A stretch of DNA of 64,000 bases from NCBI RefSeq assembly GCF_000599885.1, contig NZ_JFGT01000005.1, positions 248,001 through 312,000 on the forward strand, read 5' to 3'. The translations under genes and the position numbers were made by a program. Under the pieces are notes generated by a model, which searched no databases, was not told where the DNA came from, and saw nothing but the letters and a program-made list of their open reading frames with translations. Source of the stretch: Pantoea sp. IMH (lineage in GTDB: Bacteria > Pseudomonadota > Gammaproteobacteria > Enterobacterales > Enterobacteriaceae). The stretch's first letter is position 1; every line of letters starts with the position of its first letter. Of the stretch, positions 18,116 through 32,073 are shown piece by piece.

Positions 18116-19405
18116 TTATTGCTTAATCAGTTTGGCATAAAAGAAGCCGTCCCCGCCCTGGGGATCGGGAAATACCTGCAGGCCGGGCTGCGCTTCGTCA
18201 CCGGTTTCAATCAGCCGGGCATCTTCATGCCGCTTAAGAAAGGCCGCTACCTGCAAATGATTCTCTTCTGGCAAAATAGAACAGGTGGCATAGAGCATTG
18301 TGCCGCCAGATTTCAGGCGTGGCCATACCGCATCCAGAATTTGCTGTTGCAGGGCCGCAAGTTCAGCAATATCGCGGTCACGACGCAGCCATTTGATATC
18401 GGGATGGCGGCGAATAACGCCCGTCGCTGAACAAGGTGCATCAAGCAGAATACGATCGAACATCGTATTGCCACACCAGGCTTCCGGAGTCCGCCCATCG
18501 CCTACTTTCACCACGGCCTGCATGTTTAACCGCTGCAAATTCTCGGTGACGCGCGCCAGTCGCTGTGGATCAACATCCACGGCCATCACATTCGCCAGTG
18601 GTGCTGCTTCCAGAATATGGGTCGTTTTCCCGCCAGGTGCGGCACACAGATCGAGTATCGACTCCCCATTTTGAGGTTCCAGTAACGCAACGCAACCCTG
18701 GGCCGAAGCATCCTGAACCGTGACCCAGCCCTGTTCGAAACCGGGGAGCTGGGTCACGCCGCAGGGGGCATCCAGACGTAATGCATCAGTATGAACCGGA
18801 TGTGGCTCCGCATTTTTACCGCTGTCCTGCAGCAGTCTGAGCCATTCGTCACGCGTATGATGCTGGCGATTTACCCGAAGCCACATAGGTGGTCGCTGAT
18901 TGTTGGCCTCAGCGATCTGCTGCCATTGTTCAGGCCAGGCGCGCTTAAGACGTTCCAGCAGCCATTTGGGATGCAGATAGTGGCGATCGCCCTCGCTCAT
19001 CGCTGCAGTAAGTTCATCCTGACGCCGCTGAAACTGGCGAAGCACGCCGTTTATCAGGCCTTTTAATTGCTGACGGCGAAGCGCGATTGCGCCTTCTACC
19101 GTTTCTGCCAGCGCGGCATGAGCCGGAATGCGGGTGAAAATCAGCTGATAGAGACCGACCATAATTAAAAAGTGGACGCTGCGCTGTTTACCCGTCATCG
19201 GACGCTCCATAAGCTGACCGATAACCCATTCCAGCTGGGGAAGCGTACGTAATACGCCGTAGCATATCTCCTGCAGCAGCGCGCCGTCTTTATCCGGCAA
19301 CGATTTTTGCGCAGCAGGCAGCACATTGCTGAGTGACTGGCCCTGTTCGACCACTTTTTCGAGCGTCTGGGCAGCAAGGCTGCGCAAATTACTAGTTTTC
19401 TTCAT
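18116..19405 (-). CDS. rsmB: RsmB, 16S rRNA m5C967 methyltransferase
   Basis: S-adenosylmethionine-dependent methyltransferase that modifies C967 of 16S rRNA. The ATG at 19405 gives 429 residues, the E. coli length; an in-frame ATG four codons earlier (19417) is possible, and neither has a clear ribosome-binding site. An N-terminal NusB-like RNA-binding domain (to about residue 140) precedes the catalytic domain with [32 protein letters not shown] and the catalytic-cysteine motif YATCS. Downstream of fmt. Confidence 0.97.
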   Translation of the reverse strand: MKKTSNLRSLAAQTLEKVVEQGQSLSNVLPAAQKSLPDKDGALLQEICYGVLRTLPQLEWVIGQLMERPMTGKQRSVHFLIMVGLYQLIFTRIPAHAALAETVEGAIALRRQQLKGLINGVLRQFQRRQDELTAAMSEGDRHYLHPKWLLERLKRAWPEQWQQIAEANNQRPPMWLRVNRQHHTRDEWLRLLQDSGKNAEPHPVHTDALRLDAPCGVTQLPGFEQGWVTVQDASAQGCVALLEPQNGESILDLCAAPGGKTTHILEAAPLANVMAVDVDPQRLARVTENLQRLNMQAVVKVGDGRTPEAWCGNTMFDRILLDAPCSATGVIRRHPDIKWLRRDRDIAELAALQQQILDAVWPRLKSGGTMLYATCSILPEENHLQVAAFLKRHEDARLIETGDEAQPGLQVFPDPQGGDGFFYAKLIKQ

Positions 19406-19421
19406 AGGGGATCGCATTATA

Positions 19422-19448
19422 AAACCGGCCCGGTAGTTAACCGGGCCG
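19422..19448 (-). terminator. Intercistronic hairpin between fmt and rsmB
   Basis: A 9-bp perfect stem (CGGCCCGGT with ACCGGGCCG, 5-nt loop) fills the 48-bp gap after fmt. On the minus strand it is followed by TTTTAT, so it resembles a weak terminator or attenuator that would lower rsmB-trkA expression relative to def-fmt. Confidence 0.6.
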
Positions 19449-19453
19449 TGGCA

Positions 19454-20398
19454 TCAGGCAAGAACCTTGCCAGGGGAGAACCAGTCACGGCGGGAGTTAA
19501 GCAGGTCTTGAGCCGTCATGGCTTTCTTACCGGCCGGCTGCAACATTTCAATATTCAGCACGCCGTCTGCGGTCGCGACCTGAATACCCTGTTTATCCGC
19601 CTGCAGAATTTCACCTGGCTGCTTATCAACGTGCGGCAATACGGAGGCTGACCAGACTTTAACGGACAGATCCTCAATTGTGAAATAACTGACAGGCCAG
19701 GGATTAAAAGCCCGAATACAGCGTTCCAGTTGTGCGGCGGAGAGGGACCAGTCAAGCTTCGCCTCCTCTTTACTGAGCTTTTCCGCATAGCTCACTAAAG
19801 CCTCGTCCTGCACTTCGGGAACGGCGATGCCTTCTGCCAGCTGCTCAAGTGTGTTGAGCAGACCTTCCGGACCCAGCTCTGCCAGCTTGTTATATAACGT
19901 CGCACTGGTGTCTGTGGCCTCTATTGGGCAGGAAAGCTTGTACAGCATATCGCCCGTATCCAGCCCTTCATCCATCTGCATTATTGTTACGCCGGTTTCA
20001 CTATCTCCCGCCCAGAGCGAACGCTGAATAGGTGCCGCTCCCCGCCATTTAGGCAGTAACGAACCGTGTACATTAATACAGCCCAGGCGAGGCATCGCGA
20101 GCACGGGCGCCGGAAGAATCAGTCCGTAAGCGACAACAACCATGACGTCAGCGTTAAGTGTGGCGACCAGTTGTTGGTTCTCTTCCGGACGAAGTGACTT
20201 CGGCTGAAATACCGGCAGGCCATGCTGTTCCGCAAGTTGTTTAACCGGGCTCGCCGTGACTTTGTTGCCACGGCCAGCGGGACGATCGGGCTGAGTAAAA
20301 ACGCCAACCACGTTATGACGAGACGCCAGCAGCGCATCGAGATGACGTGCAGCAAAGTCAGGCGTACCAGCAAAGATAATGTTTAAAGAGTCGGACAC
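19454..20398 (-). CDS. fmt: Methionyl-tRNA formyltransferase
   Basis: 314 residues (E. coli 315). Formylates initiator Met-tRNA using 10-formyltetrahydrofolate. The N-terminal catalytic domain has the [15 protein letters not shown] segment with active-site Asn/His and the SxLP substrate motif; the C-terminal OB-fold tRNA-binding domain starts near residue 210. It follows def by 24 bp, the usual pairing of formylation and deformylation. Confidence 0.99.
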   Translation of the reverse strand: MSDSLNIIFAGTPDFAARHLDALLASRHNVVGVFTQPDRPAGRGNKVTASPVKQLAEQHGLPVFQPKSLRPEENQQLVATLNADVMVVVAYGLILPAPVLAMPRLGCINVHGSLLPKWRGAAPIQRSLWAGDSETGVTIMQMDEGLDTGDMLYKLSCPIEATDTSATLYNKLAELGPEGLLNTLEQLAEGIAVPEVQDEALVSYAEKLSKEEAKLDWSLSAAQLERCIRAFNPWPVSYFTIEDLSVKVWSASVLPHVDKQPGEILQADKQGIQVATADGVLNIEMLQPAGKKAMTAQDLLNSRRDWFSPGKVLA

Positions 20399-20422
20399 GA
20401 TCTTCCCTTCCTTAACGTCTTA

Positions 20423-20932
20423 TCAGTCACGGGCATTCTGACGATAGAGTTTTTCCAGTTTCTGACGAATACGCTGACGTTTCATTGGCGACAGGTAATC
20501 AATAAAGAGTTTGCCGACGAGATGGTCCATTTCATGCTGGATACAAATGGCCAGCAGGCCGTCCGCCTCAAGCTCATAGGTGTTACCTTCACGGTCCAGC
20601 GCACGGACTTTCACTTTTTCCGCACGGGGAACCAGTGCCCGCTGTTCGGGAATAGAAAGGCAACCTTCCTCAATACCGGTTTCGCCGCTTTTATCCAGCA
20701 TTTCCGGGTTGATCAGAACCAGACGCTCATTTCTGTTTTCTGAAACATCAATAACGATGATCCGCTGGTGAATATCGACCTGGGTTGCGGCCAGGCCGAT
20801 GCCTTCTTCGGCGTACATCGTTTCAAACATATCATCCACGATGCGCTGAATATCAGCGGTGACTTCTTTAACGGGCTTCGCAACGATGCGCAGGCGCTCG
20901 TCAGGAAAATGTAATACCTGCAAAACTGACAT
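20423..20932 (-). CDS. def: Peptide deformylase
   Basis: 169 residues, the E. coli length. Metalloenzyme that removes the formyl group from nascent chains. All three motifs are present: GIGLAATQ (residue 44 onward), EEGCLSIP with the metal-binding Cys, and QHEMDHL with two metal His and the catalytic Glu. First gene of def-fmt-rsmB-trkA, divergent from dprA. Confidence 0.99.
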   Translation of the reverse strand: MSVLQVLHFPDERLRIVAKPVKEVTADIQRIVDDMFETMYAEEGIGLAATQVDIHQRIIVIDVSENRNERLVLINPEMLDKSGETGIEEGCLSIPEQRALVPRAEKVKVRALDREGNTYELEADGLLAICIQHEMDHLVGKLFIDYLSPMKRQRIRQKLEKLYRQNARD

Positions 20933-20977
20933 AACTTTCCAGATCTGTGTTCAAGGGATTAGACGTTTATCTCTCTT

Positions 20978-21006
20978 ATTGTAGACATTTCGCGATCTGA
21001 TTGACA
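20978..21006 (-). promoter_or_regulatory. Probable def operon promoter
   Basis: Reading the minus strand, TGTCAA and TACAAT are separated by 17 bp, with TACAAT about 46 bp before the def start. It lies in the 129-bp divergent space between def and dprA. Predicted from sequence only. Confidence 0.5.
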
Positions 21007-21061
21007 GCATTCCCGGCAGGTTAGCGGTGTGAATAACTTTACCCGGAAAAGGATGACGACA

Positions 21062-22186
21062 ATGGAACCTATGGAGATTTGGCTACGGCTTTCCGGCGTG
21101 AAGGGATTAAAAAGGGGGCAGCGTGGTTCGGCCGCAGACTTCCTGTTAGAGCAGTCCCAGTTGGGAAAGCAAGAGCTTGCTCAGGCGGGGCTTACAGAAG
21201 AACAGCAGTACGCTTTCCTCCATTATTCTTCCCAGGCGATTGCAGAGACTTTTGCCTGGCTGGAAAATCCTGAACACCATTTTATCACCAGCGGTCACCG
21301 CTGTTATCCTGAACAACTCAGGCAAATTGCCAATTATCCCTGCTATCTGTTTGTACAGGGCGACCCTGATATTTTGTCCACGCCGCAAATTGCGGTTGTC
21401 GGCAGCCGGCACTGCTCCGTTTATGGACGTCAATGGGGGCATTATTTTGCGCAAATACTGTCACAAAATGGTCTGACTATCACCAGCGGGCTGGCGCTGG
21501 GCATCGACGGTATTGCCCATCGTGCCGCGCTCGAGGCCAGTGGTAAAACGCTGGCTGTTTTAGGTAGTGGCCTGCACCATATTTATCCCCGACGGCATCT
21601 CGGACTGGCGAAAGAGATCGTCTCCAGCGGCGGTGCGATCATTTCTGAGTTCCCGCTGGAAGCACGGCCACACGCGCACAACTTCCCCCGGCGTAACCGG
21701 ATTATCAGCGGGCTGAGTTCAGGCGTGCTGGTTGTTGAAGCTACGCTCAGGAGTGGCTCATTGATTACGGCGCGTCTGGCGCTTGAGCAAAACAGGGACG
21801 TCTATGCCATTCCGGGAGCAATTGGTAATGCTGGTAGTGAAGGACCTCACTGGCTTATTCAGCAGGGGGCATTATTAACCGCGCATCCTGATGCCATCCT
21901 TGAACAGTTGCAAAGTGACCTCGCCTGGCTTCCCTCTGTGACAGAGGCATCAATATATTCTCCGGAGGAGGACAATACGCCATTGCCATTTGCTGATGTG
22001 TTGGCTAACGTAGGAGATGAGGTTACACCTGTTGACGTCGTCGCTGAACGTGCCGGCCAACCTGTGCCAGCCATCGTAGCTAAGCTGCTTGAGTTGGAGT
22101 TAGCAGGATGGATCGCAGCTGTACCCGGCGGCTATGTCCGATTGAGGAGGGCAAGCCATGTTCGACGTACTCATGTACTTATTTGA
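21062..22186 (+). CDS. dprA: DprA/Smf, DNA-processing protein
   Basis: 374 residues from the ATG at 21062, the E. coli length; upstream in-frame GTG (21029) and ATG (21053) are less well placed relative to AAGGA. In competent bacteria DprA binds incoming single-stranded DNA and loads RecA; its role in enterobacteria is minor or unclear. The Rossmann-like core ([36 protein letters not shown]) is complete and a winged helix lies at the C-terminus. The 3' end overlaps smg by 29 bp. Confidence 0.96.
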   Translation: MEPMEIWLRLSGVKGLKRGQRGSAADFLLEQSQLGKQELAQAGLTEEQQYAFLHYSSQAIAETFAWLENPEHHFITSGHRCYPEQLRQIANYPCYLFVQGDPDILSTPQIAVVGSRHCSVYGRQWGHYFAQILSQNGLTITSGLALGIDGIAHRAALEASGKTLAVLGSGLHHIYPRRHLGLAKEIVSSGGAIISEFPLEARPHAHNFPRRNRIISGLSSGVLVVEATLRSGSLITARLALEQNRDVYAIPGAIGNAGSEGPHWLIQQGALLTAHPDAILEQLQSDLAWLPSVTEASIYSPEEDNTPLPFADVLANVGDEVTPVDVVAERAGQPVPAIVAKLLELELAGWIAAVPGGYVRLRRASHVRRTHVLI

Positions 22187-22631
22187 AACGTATATCCACA
22201 ACGAACCGGAAGCGCGCGTTGATCAGGATAAATTGACCGATGACTTAAGTGATGCCGGTTTTCATCGGGAAGATATTTATAATGCGTTGAACTGGTTGGA
22301 AAAGCTGGCAGATTATCAGGAGGGGCTCGTCGCTCCGATTTTGTTAGCTACCGATCCGCTGTCTATGCGTATTTATACCGATGAAGAGAGTCAGCGCTTA
22401 GATGCTAACTGCCGCGGTTTTATTTTGTTCCTGGAGCAGATTCAGGTGCTGAATCTGGAAACGCGGGAAATGGTCATTGAACGAATTATGGCGCTGGATA
22501 CGCTAGAGTTCGATCTTGAAGATCTCAAATGGGTCGTACTGATGGTGCTGTTTAACATCCCGGGATGTGAAAATGCCTATCAGCAAATGGAAGAGCTTCT
22601 TTTTGACGTCAATGAAGGAGTAGTGCACTGA
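22158..22631 (+). CDS. smg: Smg, DUF494 protein
   Basis: 157 residues, the E. coli length and closely similar sequence ([36 protein letters not shown]). Acidic, helical, of unestablished function. Its first 29 bp lie within dprA in another frame, so expression is likely coupled. Confidence 0.95.
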   Translation: MFDVLMYLFETYIHNEPEARVDQDKLTDDLSDAGFHREDIYNALNWLEKLADYQEGLVAPILLATDPLSMRIYTDEESQRLDANCRGFILFLEQIQVLNLETREMVIERIMALDTLEFDLEDLKWVVLMVLFNIPGCENAYQQMEELLFDVNEGVVH

Positions 22632-22656
22632 AGCGATCCTTCGTGTAACAGATGCT

Positions 22657-23211
22657 ATGAATAAAACAGCGCTTTTCGCTGTGCGAAAAAATGAACCCTG
22701 CCCCCAGTGTGGGGCAGAATTGGTTATTCGCTCCGGGAAGCATGGCGCCTTTCTTGGATGCTCGCACTTTCCCGACTGTGATTACATCCGGCCTCTGAAA
22801 AGTCAGACGGATGGTCACGTAGTTAAGGTCCTTGAAGGGCAGTACTGCCCGCAGTGCCGCTCAGAGTTGGTTCTCCGTCAGGGCCGTTACGGCATGTTTA
22901 TTGCCTGTAGCGGCTACCCTGAATGTGAGCATACCGAGCTGATTGATAAACCCGATGAAACCACGCTTTCCTGCCCGCAATGCCAGACTGGTAAGCTGGT
23001 CCAACGTCGTTCGCGCTACGGTAAAGCCTTTCATGCATGCGATCGTTATCCGGACTGTCAGTTTGTGGTAAATGCCACGCCGGTCGAGGGCGAGTGTCAA
23101 TTTTGTCATTTCCCACTTTTAATTGAGAAAAAAACGGCACGCGGGGCTAAGCGTTATTGCGCCAGTAAAGCCTGCGGGAAGCCCGTAACAGCAGGAAACA
23201 GCAGTGAGTGA
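22657..23211 (+). CDS. yrdD: YrdD, topoisomerase-type zinc-finger protein
   Basis: 184 residues (E. coli 180). Composed of repeated C4 zinc ribbons like the C-terminal DNA-binding repeats of topoisomerase I, but with no topoisomerase domain. Three ribbons are clear, each starting CPQCxxxLV and closing with C(S/D)xYPxC; a fourth is degenerate ([13 protein letters not shown]). It probably binds single-stranded nucleic acid, its partner unknown. Overlaps tsaC by 8 bp. Confidence 0.94.
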   Translation: MNKTALFAVRKNEPCPQCGAELVIRSGKHGAFLGCSHFPDCDYIRPLKSQTDGHVVKVLEGQYCPQCRSELVLRQGRYGMFIACSGYPECEHTELIDKPDETTLSCPQCQTGKLVQRRSRYGKAFHACDRYPDCQFVVNATPVEGECQFCHFPLLIEKKTARGAKRYCASKACGKPVTAGNSSE

Positions 23212-23776
23212 TAATGTATTAACCGGGTTAGCCGCCAACTGTCTGGCTCAGCTACAGCAGGGAGCCGTAATAGCCTATCCCACCGAAGCGGTATATGGGC
23301 TGGGGTGTGATCCTGATAGCGCGCCTGCGGTCATGCAGCTTTTGAAGCTGAAGCAAAGGCCTGTTGAAAAAGGACTGATCCTTATTGCGGCTGACTATAC
23401 GCAATTGCAGCCTTATATTGATGATGCTGCGCTTTCCGGCGAGCAAAAAGAAAGAATGTTTTCCCGATGGCCTGGCCCTGTCACCTGGGTGGTTCCGGCA
23501 AAGAAAACCACGCCGGACTGGCTGACGGGGCGCTTCGACTCGCTGGCGATACGGGTCAGCGATCATCCCGGTGTTCAGCAGCTCTGTCGCGCTTTCAATA
23601 AACCACTGGTATCAACCAGTGCCAACCTTAGCGGGTTCCCTCCCTGCAGGACGGCGCAGGAAGTTGAGGCACAATTCGGCGCTGATTTTCCTGTTATGCC
23701 AGGAACAACGGGAGGGCGGCTTAATCCGTCTGAAATACGTGATGTATTAACTGGCGAGCTAATTCGTCAGGGATAA
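23204..23776 (+). CDS. tsaC: TsaC, threonylcarbamoyl-AMP synthase
   Basis: 190 residues from a GTG start, the E. coli length. Makes threonylcarbamoyl-AMP from threonine, bicarbonate and ATP, the first step of t6A37 tRNA modification. YrdC-fold motifs are present: [38 protein letters not shown] and [12 protein letters not shown]. The start lies inside the end of yrdD. Confidence 0.97.
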   Translation: MSDNVLTGLAANCLAQLQQGAVIAYPTEAVYGLGCDPDSAPAVMQLLKLKQRPVEKGLILIAADYTQLQPYIDDAALSGEQKERMFSRWPGPVTWVVPAKKTTPDWLTGRFDSLAIRVSDHPGVQQLCRAFNKPLVSTSANLSGFPPCRTAQEVEAQFGADFPVMPGTTGGRLNPSEIRDVLTGELIRQG

Positions 23777-23785
23777 CGGAACTCT

Positions 23786-24604
23786 ATGCAAAATTTCACC
23801 GTCTTTGGCAATCCGGTCAGTCACAGTAAGTCACCACGTATTCATCAGCTTTTTGCGGAGCAGACCGGCATTGCCCATCACTATGGGCGTATTTGTGCGC
23901 CTGTTGATGCTTTCGCACAAGCAGTCGATGAGTTTATTGCTCAGGGCGGGAAGGGAGCAAACGTCACCTTACCCTTTAAAGAGCAGGCTTATGAGCTTGC
24001 CAGCGAACTGAGTGAGCGGGCCTCAATGGCGGGAGCGGTCAACACGCTTAAATTGCTGGGCGAGGGCCGACTCTATGGTGATAATACTGATGGCATCGGC
24101 TTATTGAGTGACCTTGAAAGATTACAGCTGATTAAACCAGCGGATCGCCTACTTTTAGTCGGCGCTGGTGGTGCGGCTCGCGGTGTTATCCTTCCTCTGC
24201 TCTCTTTCGGCTGTTCGCTGACAATAACCAACCGGACAATGTCCAGGGCGGAGGCACTGGCGGAAATATTTCAGCATGCGGGAAAGATCGAAGCATTCAG
24301 AATGGATGAACTCGGGAATAAGCGGTTTGATCTGATCATCAATGCCACCTCCAGCGGTGTGGATGGGAGGATCCCGGATCTGCCTGTTTCGCTGATCGGT
24401 GAAGAAACCCGCTGCTATGACATGTTTTATCAGGCCGGCTTAACCCCTTTTCTTACCTGGTGCCGTAAACAGGGAGCGATTAACCTGGCAGATGGTCTTG
24501 GTATGCTGGTGGGGCAGGCGGCACATGCCTTTCATCTCTGGCATGGCATCCTCCCGGATTGTGGGCCAGTCATCGCCACGCTTAAAGCCGAATTGCAGAG
24601 ATGA
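23786..24604 (+). CDS. aroE: Shikimate dehydrogenase (NADP)
   Basis: 272 residues, the E. coli length. Reduces 3-dehydroshikimate to shikimate in aromatic amino-acid synthesis. Substrate site NPVSHSKSP at the N-terminus; catalytic Lys in [13 protein letters not shown]-binding loop GAGGAARGV and NRT motif ([12 protein letters not shown]). Nine bp after tsaC and overlapping yrdB by 4 bp. Confidence 0.99.
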   Translation: MQNFTVFGNPVSHSKSPRIHQLFAEQTGIAHHYGRICAPVDAFAQAVDEFIAQGGKGANVTLPFKEQAYELASELSERASMAGAVNTLKLLGEGRLYGDNTDGIGLLSDLERLQLIKPADRLLLVGAGGAARGVILPLLSFGCSLTITNRTMSRAEALAEIFQHAGKIEAFRMDELGNKRFDLIINATSSGVDGRIPDLPVSLIGEETRCYDMFYQAGLTPFLTWCRKQGAINLADGLGMLVGQAAHAFHLWHGILPDCGPVIATLKAELQR

Positions 24605-24852
24605 ATCAGGCTATCCAGTTTCCCGATCGTGAATGGTGGGATGAAAAAGCTCAGGCAGTTTGCTTTCCCGCTCTGGTCAATGGATTTCAGCTCACCTGTG
24701 CATTGCGCGGCGAAGCGCTTGCTCGCCGCTTTGGTGAGTCTCCAGATCCACTGACCACTTTTCGCCATCATCGCTGGGATATAGAAGATGAAGCCGAGCA
24801 GGCGATAAAAGAAGGAAAGGAAGATGATCAGGGTTGGGTCTGGCTATGCTGA
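24601..24852 (+). CDS. yrdB: YrdB, DUF1488 protein
   Basis: 83 residues of the DUF1488 family, function unestablished. Conserved start [14 protein letters not shown] and acidic C-terminal part. The ATGA overlap with aroE implies coupling. Its last 25 bp overlap the 3' end of the convergent yrdA. Confidence 0.92.
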   Translation: MNQAIQFPDREWWDEKAQAVCFPALVNGFQLTCALRGEALARRFGESPDPLTTFRHHRWDIEDEAEQAIKEGKEDDQGWVWLC

Positions 24853-25382
24853 GCCAGATAATCCTCTTTCCAGCCGACATAGTTATTTGAGGAATAAAGT
24901 AGACCTGCAAACTCTTCTTCCGTCAGTGGGCGGATTTGTTTAACCGGACTGCCCAGATAGAGAAAGCCGCTTTGCAGACGTTTGCCAGGCGGCACTAAGC
25001 TCCCTGCGCCGATCATGACATCATTCTCTATTATCGCGCCATCCAGCAGAATCGATCCCATCCCTACCAGCACCCGATCGCCGATCGTACAGCCGTGAAG
25101 CATCGCTTTATGGCCGACAGTAACGTCTTCACCCACGATCAGCGGATATCCTTCGGAGTTGGCGGCAGACTTATGTGTTACATGCAGTACGCTTCCATCC
25201 TGAATATTGCTTCGTTTGCCTATCACGACTCTGTTAACGTCTCCCCGGATGGCAACGAGTGGCCAGATACTAACATCATCATTCAATACCACATCCCCAA
25301 TCACCACGCTGGAAGGATCAACCATCACACGTTGTCCCAGACGGGGGAAAAGATCTTTAAACGGCCTTAATTGCTCTGACAT
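24828..25382 (-). CDS. yrdA: YrdA, gamma-carbonic-anhydrase-like hexapeptide protein
   Basis: 184 residues, the E. coli length. Left-handed beta-helix protein of the gamma-carbonic anhydrase family. Putative metal-binding histidines occur in LHVTHKSA and GHKAMLHG. The E. coli homologue binds metal but anhydrase activity is doubtful, so a catalytic role is not claimed. Convergent with yrdB, and next to the rRNA operon as in E. coli rrnD. Confidence 0.95.
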   Translation of the reverse strand: MSEQLRPFKDLFPRLGQRVMVDPSSVVIGDVVLNDDVSIWPLVAIRGDVNRVVIGKRSNIQDGSVLHVTHKSAANSEGYPLIVGEDVTVGHKAMLHGCTIGDRVLVGMGSILLDGAIIENDVMIGAGSLVPPGKRLQSGFLYLGSPVKQIRPLTEEEFAGLLYSSNNYVGWKEDYLAQHSQTQP

Positions 25383-25540
25383 AACTACCTCTATACAGTC
25401 TGAAGTTCCTGAGCCTACTGCTCAGGGGATTAAGCAAGCAATGATGACAGCTGATATTGCCTCATTTATGTGCGGATCGTCTGAGATCTCAGCGTTAAGA
25501 TTGAAAATGCAGCAACCAAACACAAAGATCAAAAAAAGGG

Positions 25541-25568
25541 TTGTGCTCGCCGAACGGATCCCTATAAT
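25541..25568 (+). promoter_or_regulatory. rRNA operon promoter P1
   Basis: TTGTGC and a perfect TATAAT are 16 bp apart, the non-optimal spacing typical of rRNA P1 promoters. The upstream region (about 25505-25540) is A-rich and likely an UP element. The bases after the -10 (GCGCAACC) form a GC-rich discriminator. Fis sites expected further upstream were not resolved by eye. Confidence 0.85.
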
Positions 25569-25661
25569 GCGCAACCACTGAGACGGCACAACGGCTTACA
25601 GGCCGGCGGCTCAGGAGGTTCAGGAAGCTGAGCCGCCGGAGAAAAACTTCTGAAAAAGAGG

Positions 25662-25689
25662 TTGACTCTGAAGGAGGAAAGCGTATTAT
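25662..25689 (+). promoter_or_regulatory. rRNA operon promoter P2
   Basis: TTGACT and TATTAT are separated by 16 bp, about 121 bp downstream of P1, matching the enterobacterial P2 pattern (TTGACTCTG ... GCGTATTATACGCC). Confidence 0.85.
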
Positions 25690-25702
25690 ACGCCACCTCG
25701 CA

Positions 25703-25741
25703 GTAAGTCGCCAAGGCGCTTACCGCAACGCTCTTTAACAA
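25703..25741 (+). promoter_or_regulatory. rRNA leader antitermination signals (boxB-like stem and boxA)
   Basis: A hairpin (GTAAG..CGCC..GGCG..CTTAC, 25703-25723) is followed by boxA, GCTCTTTAACAA (25730-25741). NusB-S10 binds boxA and lets polymerase pass Rho sites. A second boxA lies in the spacer after tRNA-Glu at about 27658-27670. Confidence 0.85.
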
Positions 25742-25894
25742 TTTATCAGACAATCTGTGTGGGCACTCGCAGGATTGATATCAGCGTCTCCGGACGCAAA
25801 AAATATCAAGTCTTAAGAGTGAACACATAATGAAATTCATTATGAGTGTTTTACACTTGAGCATCGCTTAACGTGTTTAAGCAAATCAAGCTTT

Positions 25895-27436
<1,542 letters not shown>

Positions 27437-27510
27437 CCTGAAGATACTTTCCCGCGTAGTGTCCACAACAGATTGTCTGATAGAAAAGTAACGAGCAAAA
27501 GTACTACTGA

Positions 27511-27586
27511 GTCCCCATCGTCTAGAGGCCCAGGACACTGCCCTTTCACGGCTGTAACAGGGGTTCGAATCCCCTTGGGGACGCCA
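27511..27586 (+). tRNA. gltT-like: tRNA-Glu (anticodon UUC)
   Basis: 76 nt including encoded CCA, nearly identical to E. coli tRNA-Glu. The acceptor GTCCCC pairs with GGGGAC, the anticodon loop holds TTC, and the T arm is GGGGTTCGAATCCCC. It is the only tRNA in the 16S-23S spacer. Confidence 0.97.
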
Positions 27587-27657
27587 TACCTGATAATGAG
27601 TGAAAGACATTATCAACAGTATCTCAAAACTGACTCAAGAGTCACGTTTGAGATATT

Positions 27658-27670
27658 TGCTCTTTAACAA
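27658..27670 (+). promoter_or_regulatory. Spacer boxA
   Basis: TGCTCTTTAACAA recurs between tRNA-Glu and 23S, where it renews the antitermination complex for 23S transcription in enterobacteria. Confidence 0.8.
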
Positions 27671-27801
27671 TCCGGAACAAGCTGAAAATTGAAACGACAT
27701 GTCGTTTTCATTCTCCGTAATAAGAATGAAATTAACGATATGGTCGAGTCTCTCAAATGCTTACAGCACACAGTATCCTGCGGGACGCTTGTGGGTTGTG
27801 A

Positions 27802-30704
<2,903 letters not shown>

Positions 30705-30780
30705 ACAACACCAGAAGCGTTCTGGTGAGCGTTATGAGAGACGCAACAATTTTCAGCCTGTACCGGATAGAGAATTAGCG

Positions 30781-30900
30781 GAAACGAAAGATTTTGCGCT
30801 GAGGCAAGGCGGCAAGCGCCGGAAAGGAAGGAGCATACTCAGGTATGTGACTGACTTTGCAAGCGCAGGCAACGCGGCATCAGTGAAAAAGATTCGTTTC
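30781..30900. repeat. 120-bp imperfect palindrome in the 23S-5S spacer
   Basis: The ends GAAACGAA (30781-30788) and TTCGTTTC (30893-30900) are inverted copies, and imperfect complementarity continues inward to a central CATAC-TCAG-GTATG centred at 30840. The sequence resembles short dispersed intergenic repeats of enterobacterial genomes. It makes the 23S-5S spacer 209 nt, about twice the E. coli spacer. As RNA it would fold into one long hairpin. Confidence 0.75.
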
Positions 30901-30913
30901 GTGCACCAAGATT

Positions 30914-31033
30914 TGCCTGGCGGCTGTAGCGCGGTGGTCCCACCTGACCCCATGCCGAACTCAGAAGTGAAACGCCGTAGCGCCGATGGTAGTGTGGGGT
31001 CTCCCCATGCGAGAGTAGGGAACTGCCAGGCAT
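30914..31033 (+). rRNA. rrf: 5S ribosomal RNA
   Basis: 120 nt from TGCCTGGCGGC to CTGCCAGGCAT, with the two ends pairing as helix I. Loop and helix sequences match enterobacterial 5S (CCCATGCCGAACTCAGAAGTG). Followed by terminator and 5S remnant. Confidence 0.98.
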
Positions 31034-31159
31034 CAAATTATAAGCAGTAAACTGGTATTGCGGGGCAGTTCGCTGCTCTCAGAGAGTGGGACAGACAAGC
31101 CGTGAGGCGCGGTCTGAACGTTGCAACGCAACGGCCCGCAGGGTGAACGTAAGTTCATC

Positions 31160-31177
31160 AACTGCCAGGCATCAAAT
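31160..31177 (+). pseudogene. Remnant of a 5S rRNA 3' end
   Basis: An exact 18-bp copy of the 5S 3' end and flank (31021-31038, AACTGCCAGGCATCAAAT) recurs 139 bp downstream. E. coli rrnB has the same remnant just before its T2 terminator, and the preceding GCAACGGCCCGCAGGGTG is also like rrnB. It is probably an old vestige of a second 5S copy. Confidence 0.8.
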
Positions 31178-31183
31178 CGCGAT

Positions 31184-31211
31184 AACCCTGACCTGACGGT
31201 CAGGGTTTTTT
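31184..31211 (+). terminator. rRNA operon terminator (T2-like)
   Basis: A 10-bp perfect stem AACCCTGACC/GGTCAGGGTT with a TGAC loop runs into six T. It ends the rRNA operon just after the 5S remnant. No clear T1 hairpin was found between 5S and this site. Confidence 0.93.
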
Positions 31212-31303
31212 GCGTTTCAGGGCCGGGAAAAAGCGGCAGCGCCGGGTCTCCGGGATGACGCCGCCCCTGCGTTATTAGAGCTATTATCCCACTCTGCGGC
31301 TTG

Positions 31304-32065
31304 TCAGTGAATAACCTGTGACAGGAAGGCCCGCGTTCGTTCAGATTTCGGCGCGGAGAAAAATTCTTCAGGTGGCGCCTGTTCCACGATCTCACCACGA
31401 TCCATAAAGATCACCCTGTCCGCAACCGTCCGCGCAAAGCCCATTTCGTGAGTTACACACAGCATCGTCATTCCATCTTCTGCCAGACCAATCATGGTAT
31501 CCAGCACCTCTTTTACCATCTCGGGATCTAAAGCTGAGGTTGGTTCATCAAACAACATGATCTTAGGTTTCATGCAAAGAGAACGTGCGATAGCGACTCG
31601 CTGCTGCTGTCCGCCAGAAAGCTGGCCGGGAAACTTATGAGCATGCTCAGCGATACGCACGCGCTCCAGATAATGCATGGCTAATTCTTCCGCCTCTTTT
31701 TTCGGCGTTTTACGGACCCAAATAGGCGCGAGCGTGCAATTTTGCAGCACAGACAGGTGCGGAAAAAGATTGAAGTGCTGGAATACCATTCCTACTTCGG
31801 TACGTACACGTTCAATATTACGCAGGTCGTTATTCAGATGAATACCATCCACAATAATCCGCCCCTGTTGATGCTCTTCCAGATGATTGATGCAGCGAAT
31901 GGTGGTTGATTTACCTGAGCCTGATGGGCCGCAAAGCACGATCCGCTCGCGAGGTTTAACGTGCAGATTAATATCCTTGAGCACGTGAAACTGGCCGAAC
32001 CATTTGTTTACGTTTTCGAGCGTAATCATCATTGCGTCGTCTGATTGAGTCATTGTTTGTGTCAT
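31304..32065 (-). CDS. yhdZ: Amino-acid ABC transporter ATPase (AapP/YhdZ)
   Basis: 253 residues (E. coli YhdZ 252). ATP-hydrolysing subunit of a general L-amino-acid importer. Walker [11 protein letters not shown] loop in FQHFNLFPH, signature LSGGQQQR, Walker B IMLFDEP and switch His in THEMGFA are all present. Last gene of the four-gene operon, 8 bp after the permease. Substrate range is inferred from the Rhizobium Aap family. Confidence 0.96.
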   Translation of the reverse strand: MTQTMTQSDDAMMITLENVNKWFGQFHVLKDINLHVKPRERIVLCGPSGSGKSTTIRCINHLEEHQQGRIIVDGIHLNNDLRNIERVRTEVGMVFQHFNLFPHLSVLQNCTLAPIWVRKTPKKEAEELAMHYLERVRIAEHAHKFPGQLSGGQQQRVAIARSLCMKPKIMLFDEPTSALDPEMVKEVLDTMIGLAEDGMTMLCVTHEMGFARTVADRVIFMDRGEIVEQAPPEEFFSAPKSERTRAFLSQVIH

Positions 32066-32073
32066 TTAAGGCC

